A stretch of DNA of 64,000 nucleotides from contig NW_019211460.1 of the NCBI RefSeq assembly GCF_002443255.2, positions 34,385,952-34,449,951 of the forward strand. Direction: 5' to 3'. The notes below the pieces were generated by a model. It searched no databases and was not told the origin of the DNA. It saw only the letters and a list, made by a program, of their open reading frames with translations. Below are positions 25,468 to 42,177 of this stretch, in pieces (within the stretch, counting starts at the first letter, position 1; each line of letters starts with the position of its first letter). This DNA comes from Varroa destructor (Eukaryota > Arthropoda > Arachnida > Mesostigmata > Varroidae). The translations under genes and the position numbers were made by a program.

Positions 25468-26736
25468 CTATACAAGTAAGTTGTCTTGAATTTTATATGA
25501 AATCTTTAATGTTACGTATCCTGTAAACTGTCAACCTAATTTTGTCTTACTAGTAGCTAGCACACTGCTTTCCATCTAACGATTAGACGATTTACGCACA
25601 GTAGTCACTCCTTCATGCTTTCGCACGTAACGTAGCTAGTAGATTGCCAGTTCCTTGTTTTCCTTGTGCTATGAGATGTATGGTTAAGCAATAAATGTGT
25701 TTTATTTTACACTATTGTGGAAAATATGTTACGAATTAACTAGTAATAAGAACAAGTACAATAGAAATATGAAAAAAATTGGCCGTTTTTAGCTACATTA
25801 ACTTTTCCAAAAAAATAAAAGGACAAGGAAATTTACTGGTGAAGCTGGAAGTGGACCCATACGCGTTTACTGATGTAAAAGTTTTGCGTTTTCCATATAT
25901 TGGTAATGATAGAATCCGCCGATGCCACTAAAATTGCGCTTACATATTCAGTATCTAATAATGTAAGTAGAATAGGCACGTATATTTTGTATATAGCTCA
26001 ACTATCATTTTGTACAATAATGAGTAGAGTTCAGGGTCAATTATTTGATACATAGAATATGACGCTTTAACAAGAAACAGCCCTGACCACAGGTCATTTT
26101 TTATTTATTTAAATACACTCATCGTGTAGTATATACCGTTATCTCGCTTATGCGAAAATATGGAAAGATCTACACGACGATGAGTAATGAAGTAGCTTCA
26201 TGCATTTAGTTTTCAACCAACTCTTTCATTGCATGATGCTGCATTACATTTGTCAATGTATTACTTTTGTGTGAGACCTTCATCCAGTACGAAAGTCGGA
26301 AGTGTTCAACAGAGTTCTAAGCGCTCAGCGCCTGTGCAGCTTTGTGCACTTATGGCAGTTCAAGTGAACATTAGCTCGAGGTTGTGCAATACGCTGACCG
26401 TTTTTTAAATTAACAGTAATGAGAATAACCGTCAGAATAATCGTAAGGAATTATCTGAGCGCAAAATATGGCATAGCCAACGGTGAAGCGTTCAGCCCAC
26501 GTTCTCATCTCCCCTTTTTTAAATCTTCTATATAGCGGCTTCGAGAAAAAGGGACTACGGCATTTAATACAAATTATCCAATAGAGCCAGTTCAGGGCTC
26601 ATGTAATGGCGATTACAAGAGGTATGTATGGGGTATTACTACTATTAATTATCTGATGATAAATAAGAGTAAGAAGGGTTGCTCTAAGATTGTTGTATAT
26701 TGAACTAACATCTTCATCTTTTTCAGATGGTTCATT
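25468..26736. other. Region upstream of LACTB2
   Basis: AT-rich. It probably holds undetected 5' exons of the 25.2 kb candidate and the LACTB2 promoter. A TTTTTCAG at 26719-26726 just before the LACTB2 ATG may be the acceptor of a 5' UTR intron. Confidence 0.35.
26118..26184. repeat. Inverted repeat upstream of LACTB2
   Basis: CTCATCGTGTAG at 26118-26129 pairs with CTACACGACGATGAG at 26170-26184, apart from a three-base bulge, around a ~40-base loop. Confidence 0.75.
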
Positions 26737-28802
26737 ATGAAGACTGTGCTGCCTCTGCGACAACAGCTGTCACCTCGCGTGTATCGTGTACTTGGTAAAG
26801 AGTATTTAAGTTTCTTAAAAGTGATTTTTTAGGAAGTTTAAAACATGAAACAAAATATGAAGAATGATAACTAATTTGTACTATATTGGGTACTACAATT
26901 AGATTAAGCATTTTGATGCAGACTTTCATACTAAAGGCATCCATTTTATTATCCAAAGCCGTCTACCATAGCCGTACCTCATGATTCCACGTAAAAAATA
27001 CAGAACAATTTCACTTCATGTTTAAATCAAACTTCATACTTAATTTGTTTAGGTTGCAATCCAGGTATTATGACATTGCAAGGTACGAATACATATCTCA
27101 TTGGCACTGGACGAAACAGAGTGCTAGTTGACACCAGTTCATCAGATTATCCGGAATATGTTCAATCACTAAAAATCGCTCTCGACGAACTTCAGGTTGG
27201 TTGATTAATGCATGCACTTTGTCGCTCAACTTTTCAGTATCAAGTAATATAGTCATTACTTCCAGAATAATGTTCAGAAGGATTTAGTTTTATTTCACTT
27301 ACGCATTGACATGTTTGTTTTATGTGACGATTTCCATTAGGTTCAAATTGAGAAAGTCATCGTCACCCACTGGCATCACGACCATGTTGGAGGGATCGTG
27401 GATCTGATGCGCGAAGGCGTAGTCAACACCGCTACCCCCATCTCCAAGATCCCCTTTCCACTGAAGGATGACCCTACCGGTTAATACTACTAGAACATTT
27501 ATCCGAATGACTGTGTGCAAACAAAGGGCTCATTAGAGTCCACAAGAGATAACATCTGATTTCTGAAACATACAATAATCTTACTTGACACCCCTTTTAA
27601 CACTCGCTGAATGTGAATATTTTGCATTTCAATTAAGGTGATCAATTATCCATTAGTGCGCATCTTTTTTGCTTTGCAACATATCGACACATCAATTAAA
27701 TATTCAACGTAATTTTTAGGCCTGAAATTTACACCATTAAGCGACGGTCAAAAGATTACTGTAGAAGGTGCAACGTTGCAAGTTATAGCTACACCGGGTC
27801 ATACAAAGGATCACCTCTGTTTGGTGCTTGAAGAGGAACAAGCAATATTCTCCGGTGACTGTATTCTTGGTGAAGGCTCGTCGGTGTTCGAAGAATTCGG
27901 ACCTTACATGGAGTCTTTACGTCGCATTGAGACGTACTCACCAGAAATAATTTACCCAGGCCATGGGCCTGTTATTGCACACGCAGTCAACAAGGTCAAG
28001 GCCTATATAGAACACAGGTAGGCAGTCTGAACTTCGCTTCCATTTGACAAATCCAGAATTTGCAAACAAAATTTGTAACGAAATCAATAGTAGTAAAATG
28101 AAAACTCCTTTTTGGACCAACGCTGGCTATTATTGGGAAATACATAGTCTTTCCTTACAGGAACATTCGTAAACTCGAGATTTTACAGTAGTCTCAAAAC
28201 ATAAATCAAAACATGTACATGCGACAGAAAATCACCGAATAAACGAGAGCAAAGAGACCCCTTAGACATCAGTTATCTGCTGTTGATGAACGATATATTA
28301 CCTCAGAATATTTTTTGCGGGTCCCAAAAAGTACTCCATAGTATCGCAGCTGCTGGAAGAAATTCGAGGTTGTTCGGTAACGATTGATGCACTTTCAGTG
28401 ACCGCTACCTTGCGGAAAATTTGATATAGACTAGGTACCAAAGTTAATATATCCTTCAATATTAAACTGGACTGGATTATATCATTTAGTAAGATTCTAG
28501 TTGAAATAATGCGACATTGAATTATATTCGTATCGTGTGCGGATGTGTGTTCCATTTGTAGACTGATTCGCGAGAAGCAGATCATGGAATGTCTTGAGAG
28601 AGACAGAGGTAACGGTCTAACAGCATTAGAGATCGTGGAGAAGGTGTACGGACAGGAGATACCCAAGTTCAAGTATCCGGCAGCTAAAATCAATGTTGAA
28701 CACCATCTTAGTAAACTAATTGAAGATGGCTGTGTAGAGAAACGTAAAAGACAAGAAGGCATCATAGGTGTCGAAGACATATACGTAGCGATCGCTAAGT
28801 AA
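26737..28802 (+). CDS. LACTB2: LACTB2-type metallo-beta-lactamase endoribonuclease
   Basis: In the known family this is a mitochondrial single-strand endoribonuclease. Exons 26737-26794, 27053-27195, 27341-27479, 27720-28017 and 28562-28802 give 292 aa (human 288). The metal site is complete: HWHHDH at 77-82 (H77, H79, D81, H82), H141 in [10 protein letters not shown]160 in [10 protein letters not shown] and H195 in YPGHGPVI. The C-terminal winged-helix part begins around residue 210 (IREKQI). There is no strong N-terminal targeting peptide, as in human LACTB2. The ATG at 26737 is used because the frame from the earlier ATG at 26727 does not reach the conserved VYRVLGCNPG segment. An AATAAA lies 18 bases past the stop. 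Confidence 0.95.
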
Positions 28803-28819
28803 CACCCAGAATTGTAAAG

Positions 28820-28881
28820 AATAAAGCAACTTGTTATGCGATTAGAAATCAACAAATTCTTACTCTATGTGAGTAAGAATT
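28820..28881 (+). terminator. LACTB2 poly(A) signal followed by a perfect hairpin
   Basis: AATAAA at 28820-28825, then an 11-bp perfect stem (AATTCTTACTC / GAGTAAGAATT, 28855-28881) with a five-base loop and a short A run near 28894. The spacing puts the hairpin where cleavage would be expected. Confidence 0.6.
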
Positions 28882-30717
28882 ACTCACAATGTAAAAAAAA
28901 AGATGCTATCATGAAAAATAGACGAATCTATCTATGGGGGTTGTGCAATAGCGTATTGTGGTGTGCAGTGGTCAGTTATTGTCTTCATAAGCCGCAATAC
29001 ATTATACCGATTCGGAGGAGTGTCGACGTGATCCATTTAAAAGACGAAGTCGTTCTGTGTCCACCGGCCTGGCTAGGACTCATTACGTATATTAGAAATG
29101 TTTCTAAAATTTATCGGAATTACAACTTAACTGACTACGAGCTAAGTTCGAAACGCAGATAATGTTTTCGTCGTTCTCAGTGAGACTGTATTTCGCCAAC
29201 CGAAGAGAGTAAGTTTGGTGTTTACGAAGTTCTTCTTACGCGAAGCTGAAGCGCTTCTTGAAACTGCCAACTTTGTTAGCTCTTTCGTGTTTCTAAAATT
29301 AAGTAATTTCTGCAAATGGCTACACTTTACGAATACCGCTCCTTTAGGCATAGGGGTATTCGCGACGTGTAGTCAATCGCAAAAATCATTTACTTTTAGA
29401 GGCATGAAACAGCCTAAGAAGTTGTCAGCTTCAATCGAATATCGTCTACAAACATTATACATATAATATAATCATCACCCCTAAGCGAATGGTATTCGCA
29501 TTGTAAGATAAATTGGTAGACCACTTTGTAGGACTTCTCTTTTTTAGATGTGAAAGTATTTCCTACCAATTCGTACATATCAACGCATCTAGTCGTACTA
29601 AACGTTCTTGCAATTCATATTTTGGAAAAATATATTTTGAACAAGACGTGTCATATCTATTTTAATGAGTCGATTTAACTTCTGTCGACGAATATCTCAC
29701 TCGTATTCACGTACCGCGATGCGTTTGTTACCACCAAAATATTACTAATTAAATTTAATAGATTTTTAAGTGATGATTTGGATATACGAAGCGGGAAAGG
29801 CCCGGATAAGCTGTTTTTTCTTATCGGGTTTCCTTTGTTTTTTTCTTGCCTTCACAGATCTGTTTTAGCAAAATAATCTGGAAGGAAAATATTCATGTTG
29901 CTGTGTTTGACTAATGTGCTTCATCAGATTTCACTTTAAATTTTCCGAGAAAAAATTTCTTCCCGTTGTGTTTTTAGAAGATATTCCATTTTCACTGTTA
30001 AGTTGCTTAATTATTATTTAACATAAACAAATTTAAAATACATTTCGAACATGCGCGACTGAGCGATTCTGCTCGGACAGACGCGCTACTATGGGTGCGT
30101 TTCGGACCGCTCTCCCGGCGCCCTATTTCAGCGACTCTATGGACACCTTAAACACCTCATCATTCGAAGCGGGCGCTGTCTGAGCAAATCTTAGTTCATA
30201 CTTACAACAGGTGGAATACGATTAGTGAAGTTCAGATTCGACGGGTAATTCAGGATAGCTCTGCTTCACAATTTTACATGGCGTGTATATATCCAAATAT
30301 GTCCAAATATATAGATCCAGTTTGCTACACATTAATATTTCACTAACTTTTTATCGCATCAAACATAGCCATAAAATCAGAATCCTTGTGGATATTATCA
30401 AGATTATCTACATACACACACGCTCTCATTTATACATAAACCTTATGTGCTTTGAAATAGAGTCTATCCATATTTTTTTGTTACCAAACCCGTTGTGACT
30501 GTTCAGCTGTTGCAAGCGAATTTGGAAGACTTTTGAGCTAGTTGGGTTAAAAAGACTTTAATTAGTTTCTTAAAGGTACGTTTAATTTTCACGCATTTTG
30601 CCAGTGCGTTGATAACGTCTAAACAGCCATATACTTACCACTCGCCTTCCTATAGATAGTTTCTCCATACATGGGTTCCCGAAATAAATTGATAGTGCTT
30701 TCCATGCCTTAAAAAGC
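28882..30717. other. Intergenic DNA downstream of LACTB2
   Basis: Open frames of 65-108 codons occur (for example 28836-29162) but none shows splice support or a family match. The stretch near 29980-30240 is briefly GC-richer (TCTCCCGGCGCC), possibly a regulatory site. Confidence 0.35.
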
Positions 30718-31552
30718 ATGGGAAGCCCTATAATGACGCGGACTTGGGTCTGAAAAACAAGCGGATCGGAACCAACCTTGGATATCCCTTTGTTTTATCC
30801 AGAAAATAATTAAGGCTCGCCATGAGGTCTAGCGTTGTTGCCGAGTAACCACACTGCAGTCCAACGGTGCATCGGTCTCTTTAGAAAGTTGACATAGTGA
30901 CCCGCATTCACTGTGTAATTTTTGGTGATTATCTTATACTAGTAGGTTTCCTCAATGTCCATCGCAAGTACTACTTCATGTCAGAATCAACTCGACACAA
31001 CCACCGCACTCCTGGTCCATCTACGGCTGGCGGCAGAGAATGCGTAATGCCTTACTTACAGTAACCGTATGATCTAGGCATTTTTCTATAAAAACTTCGC
31101 AAATTGTACGTGGAAGCTGACATGCAGTCACTTTACGGAATACAATTATTTTTATTGATTTTCTTTACTTTCTTGTATTTGGGTTATAATTCTGTAACGC
31201 GTTGCATGTGACATGTCAGTTATAGCTGACAGAACCCTTAGACTGTAAGCTTTTCCTTTCGTAAAAACCTCCTCGAAGTGCGGCAATATTGTTTTTCGAA
31301 TCCTGACGATCACTCTTTCGATAAATTTCAATACTCCAATCTCAATTCTTGAAACGTTTCCACTATATGTGTAATATGCTTTCACTTAAGGCCTCCTGGC
31401 CTATTATTTTCTGTCATCGATATATTTTCACAACGCTCTGGCAAGGAATAAAACCGTGACCACTGAGCGTTGATTTTCAAAAGTGAGACGTTTTCTTTGC
31501 CGAACTGAATTTTTTAGAGCAATATTTGTCAGTCAAATTCCGTCAACTAGCA
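30718..31552 (+). repeat. Dispersed repeat, copy B (~835 bp)
   Basis: Diverged partner of 13888-14735 in the same orientation; see that entry for the shared blocks. A small hairpin (CTTTCCATGC...GCATGGGAAG, about 30703-30726) sits at its left edge and may mark the boundary. Confidence 0.7.
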
Positions 31553-31738
31553 GGGCATAGTTATTGATTTCTGTCAGGTAGCGAAACATAGTTATGAATT
31601 TTGAAGTTATTCTGTGTCGAAAATTTTCACGTGTTATAGAACGCTCGCAATTAGCTATCGATCAGATACCACAATAACCCGAGTCCCGTTCTAGTAGATT
31701 GGGTAATGTAAGGAACTTAGGGTCACGTGATGGTTTAG

Positions 31739-31909
31739 GTCCGAATTCGGACGTACCGAGTCGACCGTAATGCCTCGCAGATTAAATACCTGACGGAAAA
31801 AATGGTCGTACAAGTGCTGCTACAGGAGTTAGAAAAAAGAGAATTGGATGATTTGGTGCGCCTACTGCGTGGACAATCTATAGAATCAGTCGTGAACATT
31901 TTCGTATAA
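31739..31909 (+). CDS. Candidate exon with an amphipathic helix
   Basis: Open for 56 codons after a GGTTTAG acceptor-like site, ending in TAA. An internal ATG at 31812 would give 32 residues. Residues in the second half (LLQELEKRELDDLVRLL) form a clear amphipathic helix. It lies 190 bases right of repeat copy B, so it could be a transposon remnant or a small unrecognised gene. No family match. Confidence 0.25.
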   Translation, partial: VRIRTYRVDRNASQIKYLTEKMVVQVLLQELEKRELDDLVRLLRGQSIESVVNIFV

Positions 31910-33865
31910 AGTTGAAGTGTTCGAAAATTTGTTCAGTATAGATTAATCCTATTTCTTCAAAAAAAAATGTTTTTGTAGGATCAATTACCCAAGCAAACTT
32001 TCAGTTACTACACAGTACGATGTAAAAGTGCGAATTATTATATTGTGCAAAAGATTACATTGCAGAAAACTGGATATAAAAATTGACCCATCAAAACGCT
32101 AAAAAAAATAGTGACTGCATTTGTTAGAGCAACGAAAATTATAAACAATTATCTGGCGATTCGAACTATCCGAGTTAACCAAATTTGAAATAAGGTTCTT
32201 TGTTATTTAAAAATAGAAAAAAAGGTAAATTATTTATCTGCGCATGGCGGGCGTTATCGTCGTCTTGGGAGGCATAATAATATTTACTGTGGCCGCAGAC
32301 CACAGCATATCTTGTAACTTTGTAATTTCGAGCATTATTCAAAATTCGTGATTTAATTTCGCTAATAAACTGCGCAGTGATTTGCTTAGTGGTCTGAAAA
32401 AAAAATAGCGCTTTACTTAATCCATCAACTCTTCAGATACAAGAAAATAGATTCATTCGTAACGAGAATACGCGCTTTCTGTACACATAAAACAGTCATT
32501 AACGAAATGCTTAACATCATAGTTTGCGAGGCTTGTATGTCCGCTGTGGTACTTCTGAGCTGTTTGCTTATTTTTAGTCTGCCCCAAAGTATACAGAGAC
32601 TTAAGCTGGCAATGTATGCAGTTATGGCTAATGTCCATTTCATCTCATTTTGAACGTAAAGTTTCATTATCTTCTGTTTCTGACAGAACTTTCAAGGAAC
32701 TCACGGGTTCCGATGAGTGAATGCTTGTTGCACAGTCTGCGAATTTGCTCGCTGAGTTGTTGAGGCATCGGTTATTAGCTAAACGTCCATAAAACTGGAA
32801 ACTGATTTTGAGACAATTCTTCTTTAAAAGCCTTCGCTCCTTATCGACTAATTTATTACAAGTACAATCTTTAACGGGCGCCTGAAAGCATCAAAAATGA
32901 AAGACATGTCATAGACGGCACTACTCTCTGACAGGTACGACACACATGACAGTATGAAAGTCACGATTTTTCTCTAAGAAAAGCGTCGTTGAGAATCACT
33001 CGTAATTAAAAAAAGCTACCATAATCCACTTGTGTCAACAATCAATAACGCAAGTGAAGATCTAACTGGTAACTTTTTGCGATTGTTGCAGGCGTTATAT
33101 TTGACTGATAGCCACTCATATGCCACCGATATTATGTATAATCACACTCATTCGATTGTGCCCGATCTGACTAAATGTTTTAGACTCTGCGTCGTTTTAA
33201 CTGGCCGTTACGCACATACATATGTACAAGGCATTCTCTAAATGTTACTACATATACTGAACTTCTTAGACATTCCCACGTAGCGCAAACGGTTCGGGTG
33301 GGAAGCCTAATACAGAGAATACTATAAGTATATTGATCAACAAAACATGTTCATTACTAAATAACACAGAACCCACGAAAAATATCTTGAACGACAGTTT
33401 AGTCCACAGCCTTGAAAACAGTTATCTAGGCATTTTCGTGGCGGGCTATGTTTGTTTGGATTTAGACTACTTCAGGATGAACATTCATGTTAATTCTGAA
33501 CCTCGCCTAATGTGTTTACGTCGATAAGAGCGAGACGACGATGAGAACCAACTGCGTTAGACGACTGACACATACGCATCACCCAGAATATAAATCCAAA
33601 GAGGAATTGGTTACAGTTTTGCCCTTCATGATGCTCAGCAGGGTACTTCGCCACAATTCGCATCTACTTTAAATTTAGTCCGAATTCAACCGATATACAT
33701 ATGTACATAAGTATTTGTGACAACGTGTAACTAGTTTTAATAGTACCTATTTTAGTGCTTTTTTTTCAATTCTGTATATGTACCTATTGCTTACGTGCTC
33801 ATAAATTTATCTACTAAATGCGGCTGTGTCGCAATTCGATAGGTTCATCTATTCCGACCATTCGG
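31910..33865. other. Intergenic DNA
   Basis: Only isolated 60-80 codon open frames without splice or family support on either strand. Confidence 0.35.
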
Positions 33866-34944
33866 TTAGTCGCCCCGCTTGCGGTCCGCATCCTCCACGT
33901 AGAACAACCAGTCACTAAGTGGGACTCCGCGAACGTTGACAAGACCGTAGTACACGCCACTGCGACCAGTATCTTCGGCTGCTGTCCCGTGTCAGAATAA
34001 ACGATATTGCTTATAAGAGCCGATGAAAGCGAAACGGGCCACTTCCCCAAATTCGAAACTACAAAATAGGTCAAAGCATCCCGTTCACAGCTTTCGACAA
34101 AAAAACTTTAGCACCGCTTTCCTAGTGAAGCAATTTCGTAACAAAATATTTCTATAGCAAGTGTATTTTGTTTTATTTTGCTGATCTTTCAGTCCCTCTA
34201 TTTCAGTAAACTACGTAATTGCCGTCTTTAAGAAAATGTCAGCAATTTATATAAATCCCTGTCTATTTTCGTGACCCCAATGCTGAAATGACGACCGACG
34301 TATTGAACGAAGGCCAATACTTGTTGGAAGTTTATTAATATTGTTATTATTTACAAAAATATTTACCACATTTAACACCACCGTTATATGATTATCGGTT
34401 GTATATCGCTTTCATCTCTTTCACCCATCAAATTATTCCATTCATTTCACTCGATTACAGGAACTAGTAGCTGCTAGTTACCAAGATTTGGCGTATTGAC
34501 CTCATACTTGTACAGCAACCTCACCAGTCATAATACTAGCAATATATCCCTTCTGTAGATTAGACAAAAATTAGTAGCAAGTTTTTCAACCGCTTCTGAT
34601 GCGGTTCTTTCTATACTCTGCATTCATTCTATCGTTAGGGTATAGTTGGCCTGTAATTCTCTTGTCCTATTAAAACCCGTCCACATCACAGAGTATTACA
34701 CGAACAAATAATTACTGTAGATTTATTGGAGTCTACAAAAGGTAATCTAATAATAATAATACTGAAAAATAATGGTGTGGCAGTAATCCTAAGCCAAAAT
34801 CGCTATTCAGAAAAGAATCGTAATTAAATCAATATTCACGGTACACTCCATATCTGAACGATGTACACTTCGCATTGCGGGACCAGTATATCGTCCATTG
34901 TATATGGGTCTAAGAATAACAAACGATTCTTGAGTTCCATTCAT
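33866..34944 (-). CDS. Candidate three-exon gene for an ~81-aa protein
   Basis: Exon 34840-34944 starts at an ATG with A at -3 and encodes 35 residues. A GTGAAT donor (phase 0) is weak. A 28-base exon at 34525-34552 follows TTTTTGTCTAATCTACAG and ends at GTGAGG in phase 1. Exon 33866-33978 follows GGGACAGCAG and encodes 37 residues to TAA. All phases agree and the composition is that of a small globular or membrane-associated protein, with a Tyr/Trp-rich C-terminus (GVYYGLVNVRG, SDWLFYVEDADRKRG). I do not recognise it. The last exon is also open in a second frame for over 60 codons, which weakens the case. Confidence 0.35.
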
Positions 34945-35233
34945 CTTCGCTTAAGCAGAACCAACGATAAGATTTGATCCATAAGTTTATGTTTTACTTG
35001 TTTGGAAGTCAATTCATACCCTATTGCTGAGTCTACAAGTCTGTATAGGATTTCTAGGCTCACACCTGCGTCGTTATGTTTACGTAAATAAATCATTCAT
35101 AGCAAGTGTTCCTTATTCGATTCGCATTTAATCAAATTATTCTCCCACGAAAGGCGTTACAAAGATTACATTATGTATAAACGCGTTAATGATTTACATA
35201 TGTTGATTTGGCGACGGTTATTACCATTGGTTA
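34945..35233. other. SURF4 3' side
   Basis: Short AT-rich gap holding the SURF4 3' UTR. No poly(A) tract follows the stop, which argues against a recent processed copy. Confidence 0.4.
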
Positions 35234-39720
<4,487 letters not shown>

Positions 39721-42177
39721 CTATCCAGATATCGCCTCTTCCGGCTCAACGCGAAACATCACGGATATTCGTCGTTCCCTGGGAACACGCTGTCCTTTGA
39801 ATATGGACTGCTTGTCAGCTAAAACTGCGTGAGTATAATTGTACCGGGCGACTCCTGACATTACATAGACGCTCCTCTGTGGAAGGAGAATCTTGACCCA
39901 GCAAGAACTGTCGTATTCGAGAGCCAAACGCATAACGACATTGGACATCAGCGAAAGACCTAAAAGTACCAAACATTCTCATCGCATAAAAAACATCAAA
40001 GAAGCACACACATTTGATGTTATGTTAGTACACACTATTTATTCCAGTGACGGACGCATCTGACCTGAACGTGCTATGTTTTTTTTGTTGTATTCAATAG
40101 GATTATACAGACATCATTATTTTCAATTTTGCTAGTCCTTGAATAGAAACTGTGTAAAAATTTTATCGAGCTTTACGTCAGTATCATCATTAATTGATTT
40201 TATTCAGCTAAATTTGCCGATCGACTCTAGAGCACATCTATGTACGTATTGGTGGGCTACCACCAATCCATAAATCATTACTACAGTAAGTTAATATTTT
40301 TTGCAAGGCCTATTTACGTATGGTTATGATCAAACCGAGCATTAACAAAATATTTCAATTTGGGTGCAGAGAAGTAGCCTTCAGTAAACAATTCGCTCAA
40401 TTTCAAACTCATCGCTAGATTTATGATTACGTCTGGTATACCATTGTCCTATGTCACTTCTATTGATTCCCTAAAAATTTACATTACATAAATTTAGTTA
40501 TGTTTCTTCACCAAAAAATGATCGAATTAAGTGTGCGTATTCATTATATACAGATGTATCATGCCACGTGCCATGGAGTGCATAATCCCCTAAATCGGTG
40601 ATACTAACCGGCAATTGTGCTTCCACAAAACCGTACGGCATCTATATGTGGTTTAATCTCGCCTTCTTTGGAAACATCGAGGCAGTGGACCATTGGCAGA
40701 TGAAGGGCATCAGGAGCAAAGCACAGTTCGCGCACTTGCTTCATTACCTATCGAATCCAAATCATATTCAGTTGTGTTATCTTTTTCCTTACTAACATAT
40801 CCAAAAAAAAGGTATGCTAAGATTCCTTTTACTCGAAGCTGATATTAATCTGAAAATACAACCATTCACATTGCGTATTGTAGAATTGAAAATGGGATTT
40901 CTAAACCTTCACGTCTCCGGTGTTGTCTTTACACCATTCCCGTAGACATTATTATTGTCGCCATAAATGGCAATAAACAAGTAGTCCAACTACAAGCTAT
41001 CCAAAACATAAACATATGAGTAGTCGAAGAACATGGAAAGCCTTTACATAAAAAAAAATAAAAATACCATCCCTTACTGAAAGCGGTGGCTAGAAAATAT
41101 AGCATGATAAAGAAAAACTTCATGAAGAGCTTGAAAGGATGAGCTCTAATCGATTATAATAACCCTTTATTTGAGAACTCCTGAGATTATCTTTTCACTT
41201 CCTGCCTTTACAGCATCGTAATTTCGAGCATAAGGATGCGAGTTTATTCGTTGTGGAGACCGTTCTCACCTGTAGGTTTTCTTTTGACCAATGCTTGCGC
41301 TCGACCTCCCTGTAGCCGACAATAGCATTGTCCCAATGGTCTTTTTCATAACGAAGTCTCTTGAGGTGAGGTTCGATTTCTTCAATAAGACGATTTTCCT
41401 CTTCCTTAGATACAAAGTTCTCGTGTATCTTAAAGGTTCCAGTAACCTACAACAAAATATTTCGAAAAGAGAAAAATCTTATTATCAAAGGACGTTGTAT
41501 TTGAGTATACAGTTTAATTGCTTTGTAAACTCACACATTACATACTGTACACATTAACTTAAACGTGCTAAATTTATTTTCCATTGATTTTACATCGTAC
41601 GAGACTCCTATAAAATGAACTTCTTTACGTATCGATGAAATATTTAATTTTATGACACATTTTTAATTATGTAAGAACAACACTCTAGCAATGTCTGAAT
41701 ACGCTCTAAAGAGAATAGAGCAGGCAACCTTTACATCGGTAGATTCAGTTGGCGCAGCAGGAGAGCAATTATGTGAGATTTCAATGTATACATCTTGCAA
41801 ACAATGCAACGAACAAAATTCAAACATATTCCTATTAATAATCTTCTAACAAATATACTAATCCAATAAATAAAATACTTCATGAAATGGTCGCGACGCT
41901 AAAGTTATATATAATCTTATCTGTTTTTTTGCAAGCAAAATTCCTAAAACGTTGACGCGAAAAGCTATTATTATCATTATTGTTATTTAAATCAATAGCG
42001 ATACGTTGTACTCGTTTTTCGAATAAATATGCTGTTCTAAAACACAACACAGGAACTAACCTGTACTAAGGTCGCAGCATCGGATGCTTCAAACAGGTGA
42101 AGATCAGCTCTTTTTTGTATCGGTTCACTCGAACAACTGAACAAACGGCGAATCAGGAAGTATCCAATAAAACGCAT
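39721..42177 (-). CDS. ALKBH7: ALKBH7, mitochondrial AlkB-like dioxygenase
   Basis: Fe(II)/2-oxoglutarate oxygenase of the mitochondrial matrix, linked in mammals to programmed necrosis. Exons 42061-42177, 41270-41446, 40609-40747 and 39721-39959 give 223 aa (human 221) with phases 0, 0 and 1. The first exon encodes a basic presequence-like N-terminus (MRFIGYFLIRRLFS). Catalytic residues are all present: H132 and D134 in KPHIDAVRF, H188 in YNYTHAVL, and the 2-oxoglutarate-binding R208-x5-R214 in RRISVMFR. The EEIEPHLKRLRYEKDHWD segment near 59-76 is typical of the family. The chosen ATG is the only one ahead of the conserved region in exon 1. Confidence 0.95.

Noticed and set aside
28836..29162. 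108-codon plus-strand frame just after LACTB2
   Set aside because: It begins beyond the LACTB2 poly(A) signal, starts with the hairpin, and shows no splice sites or family.
33814..34074. 86-codon minus-strand frame across the last exon of the 81-aa candidate
   Set aside because: It lacks splice sites matching upstream exons; the alternative frame fits the phases better, though neither is proven.
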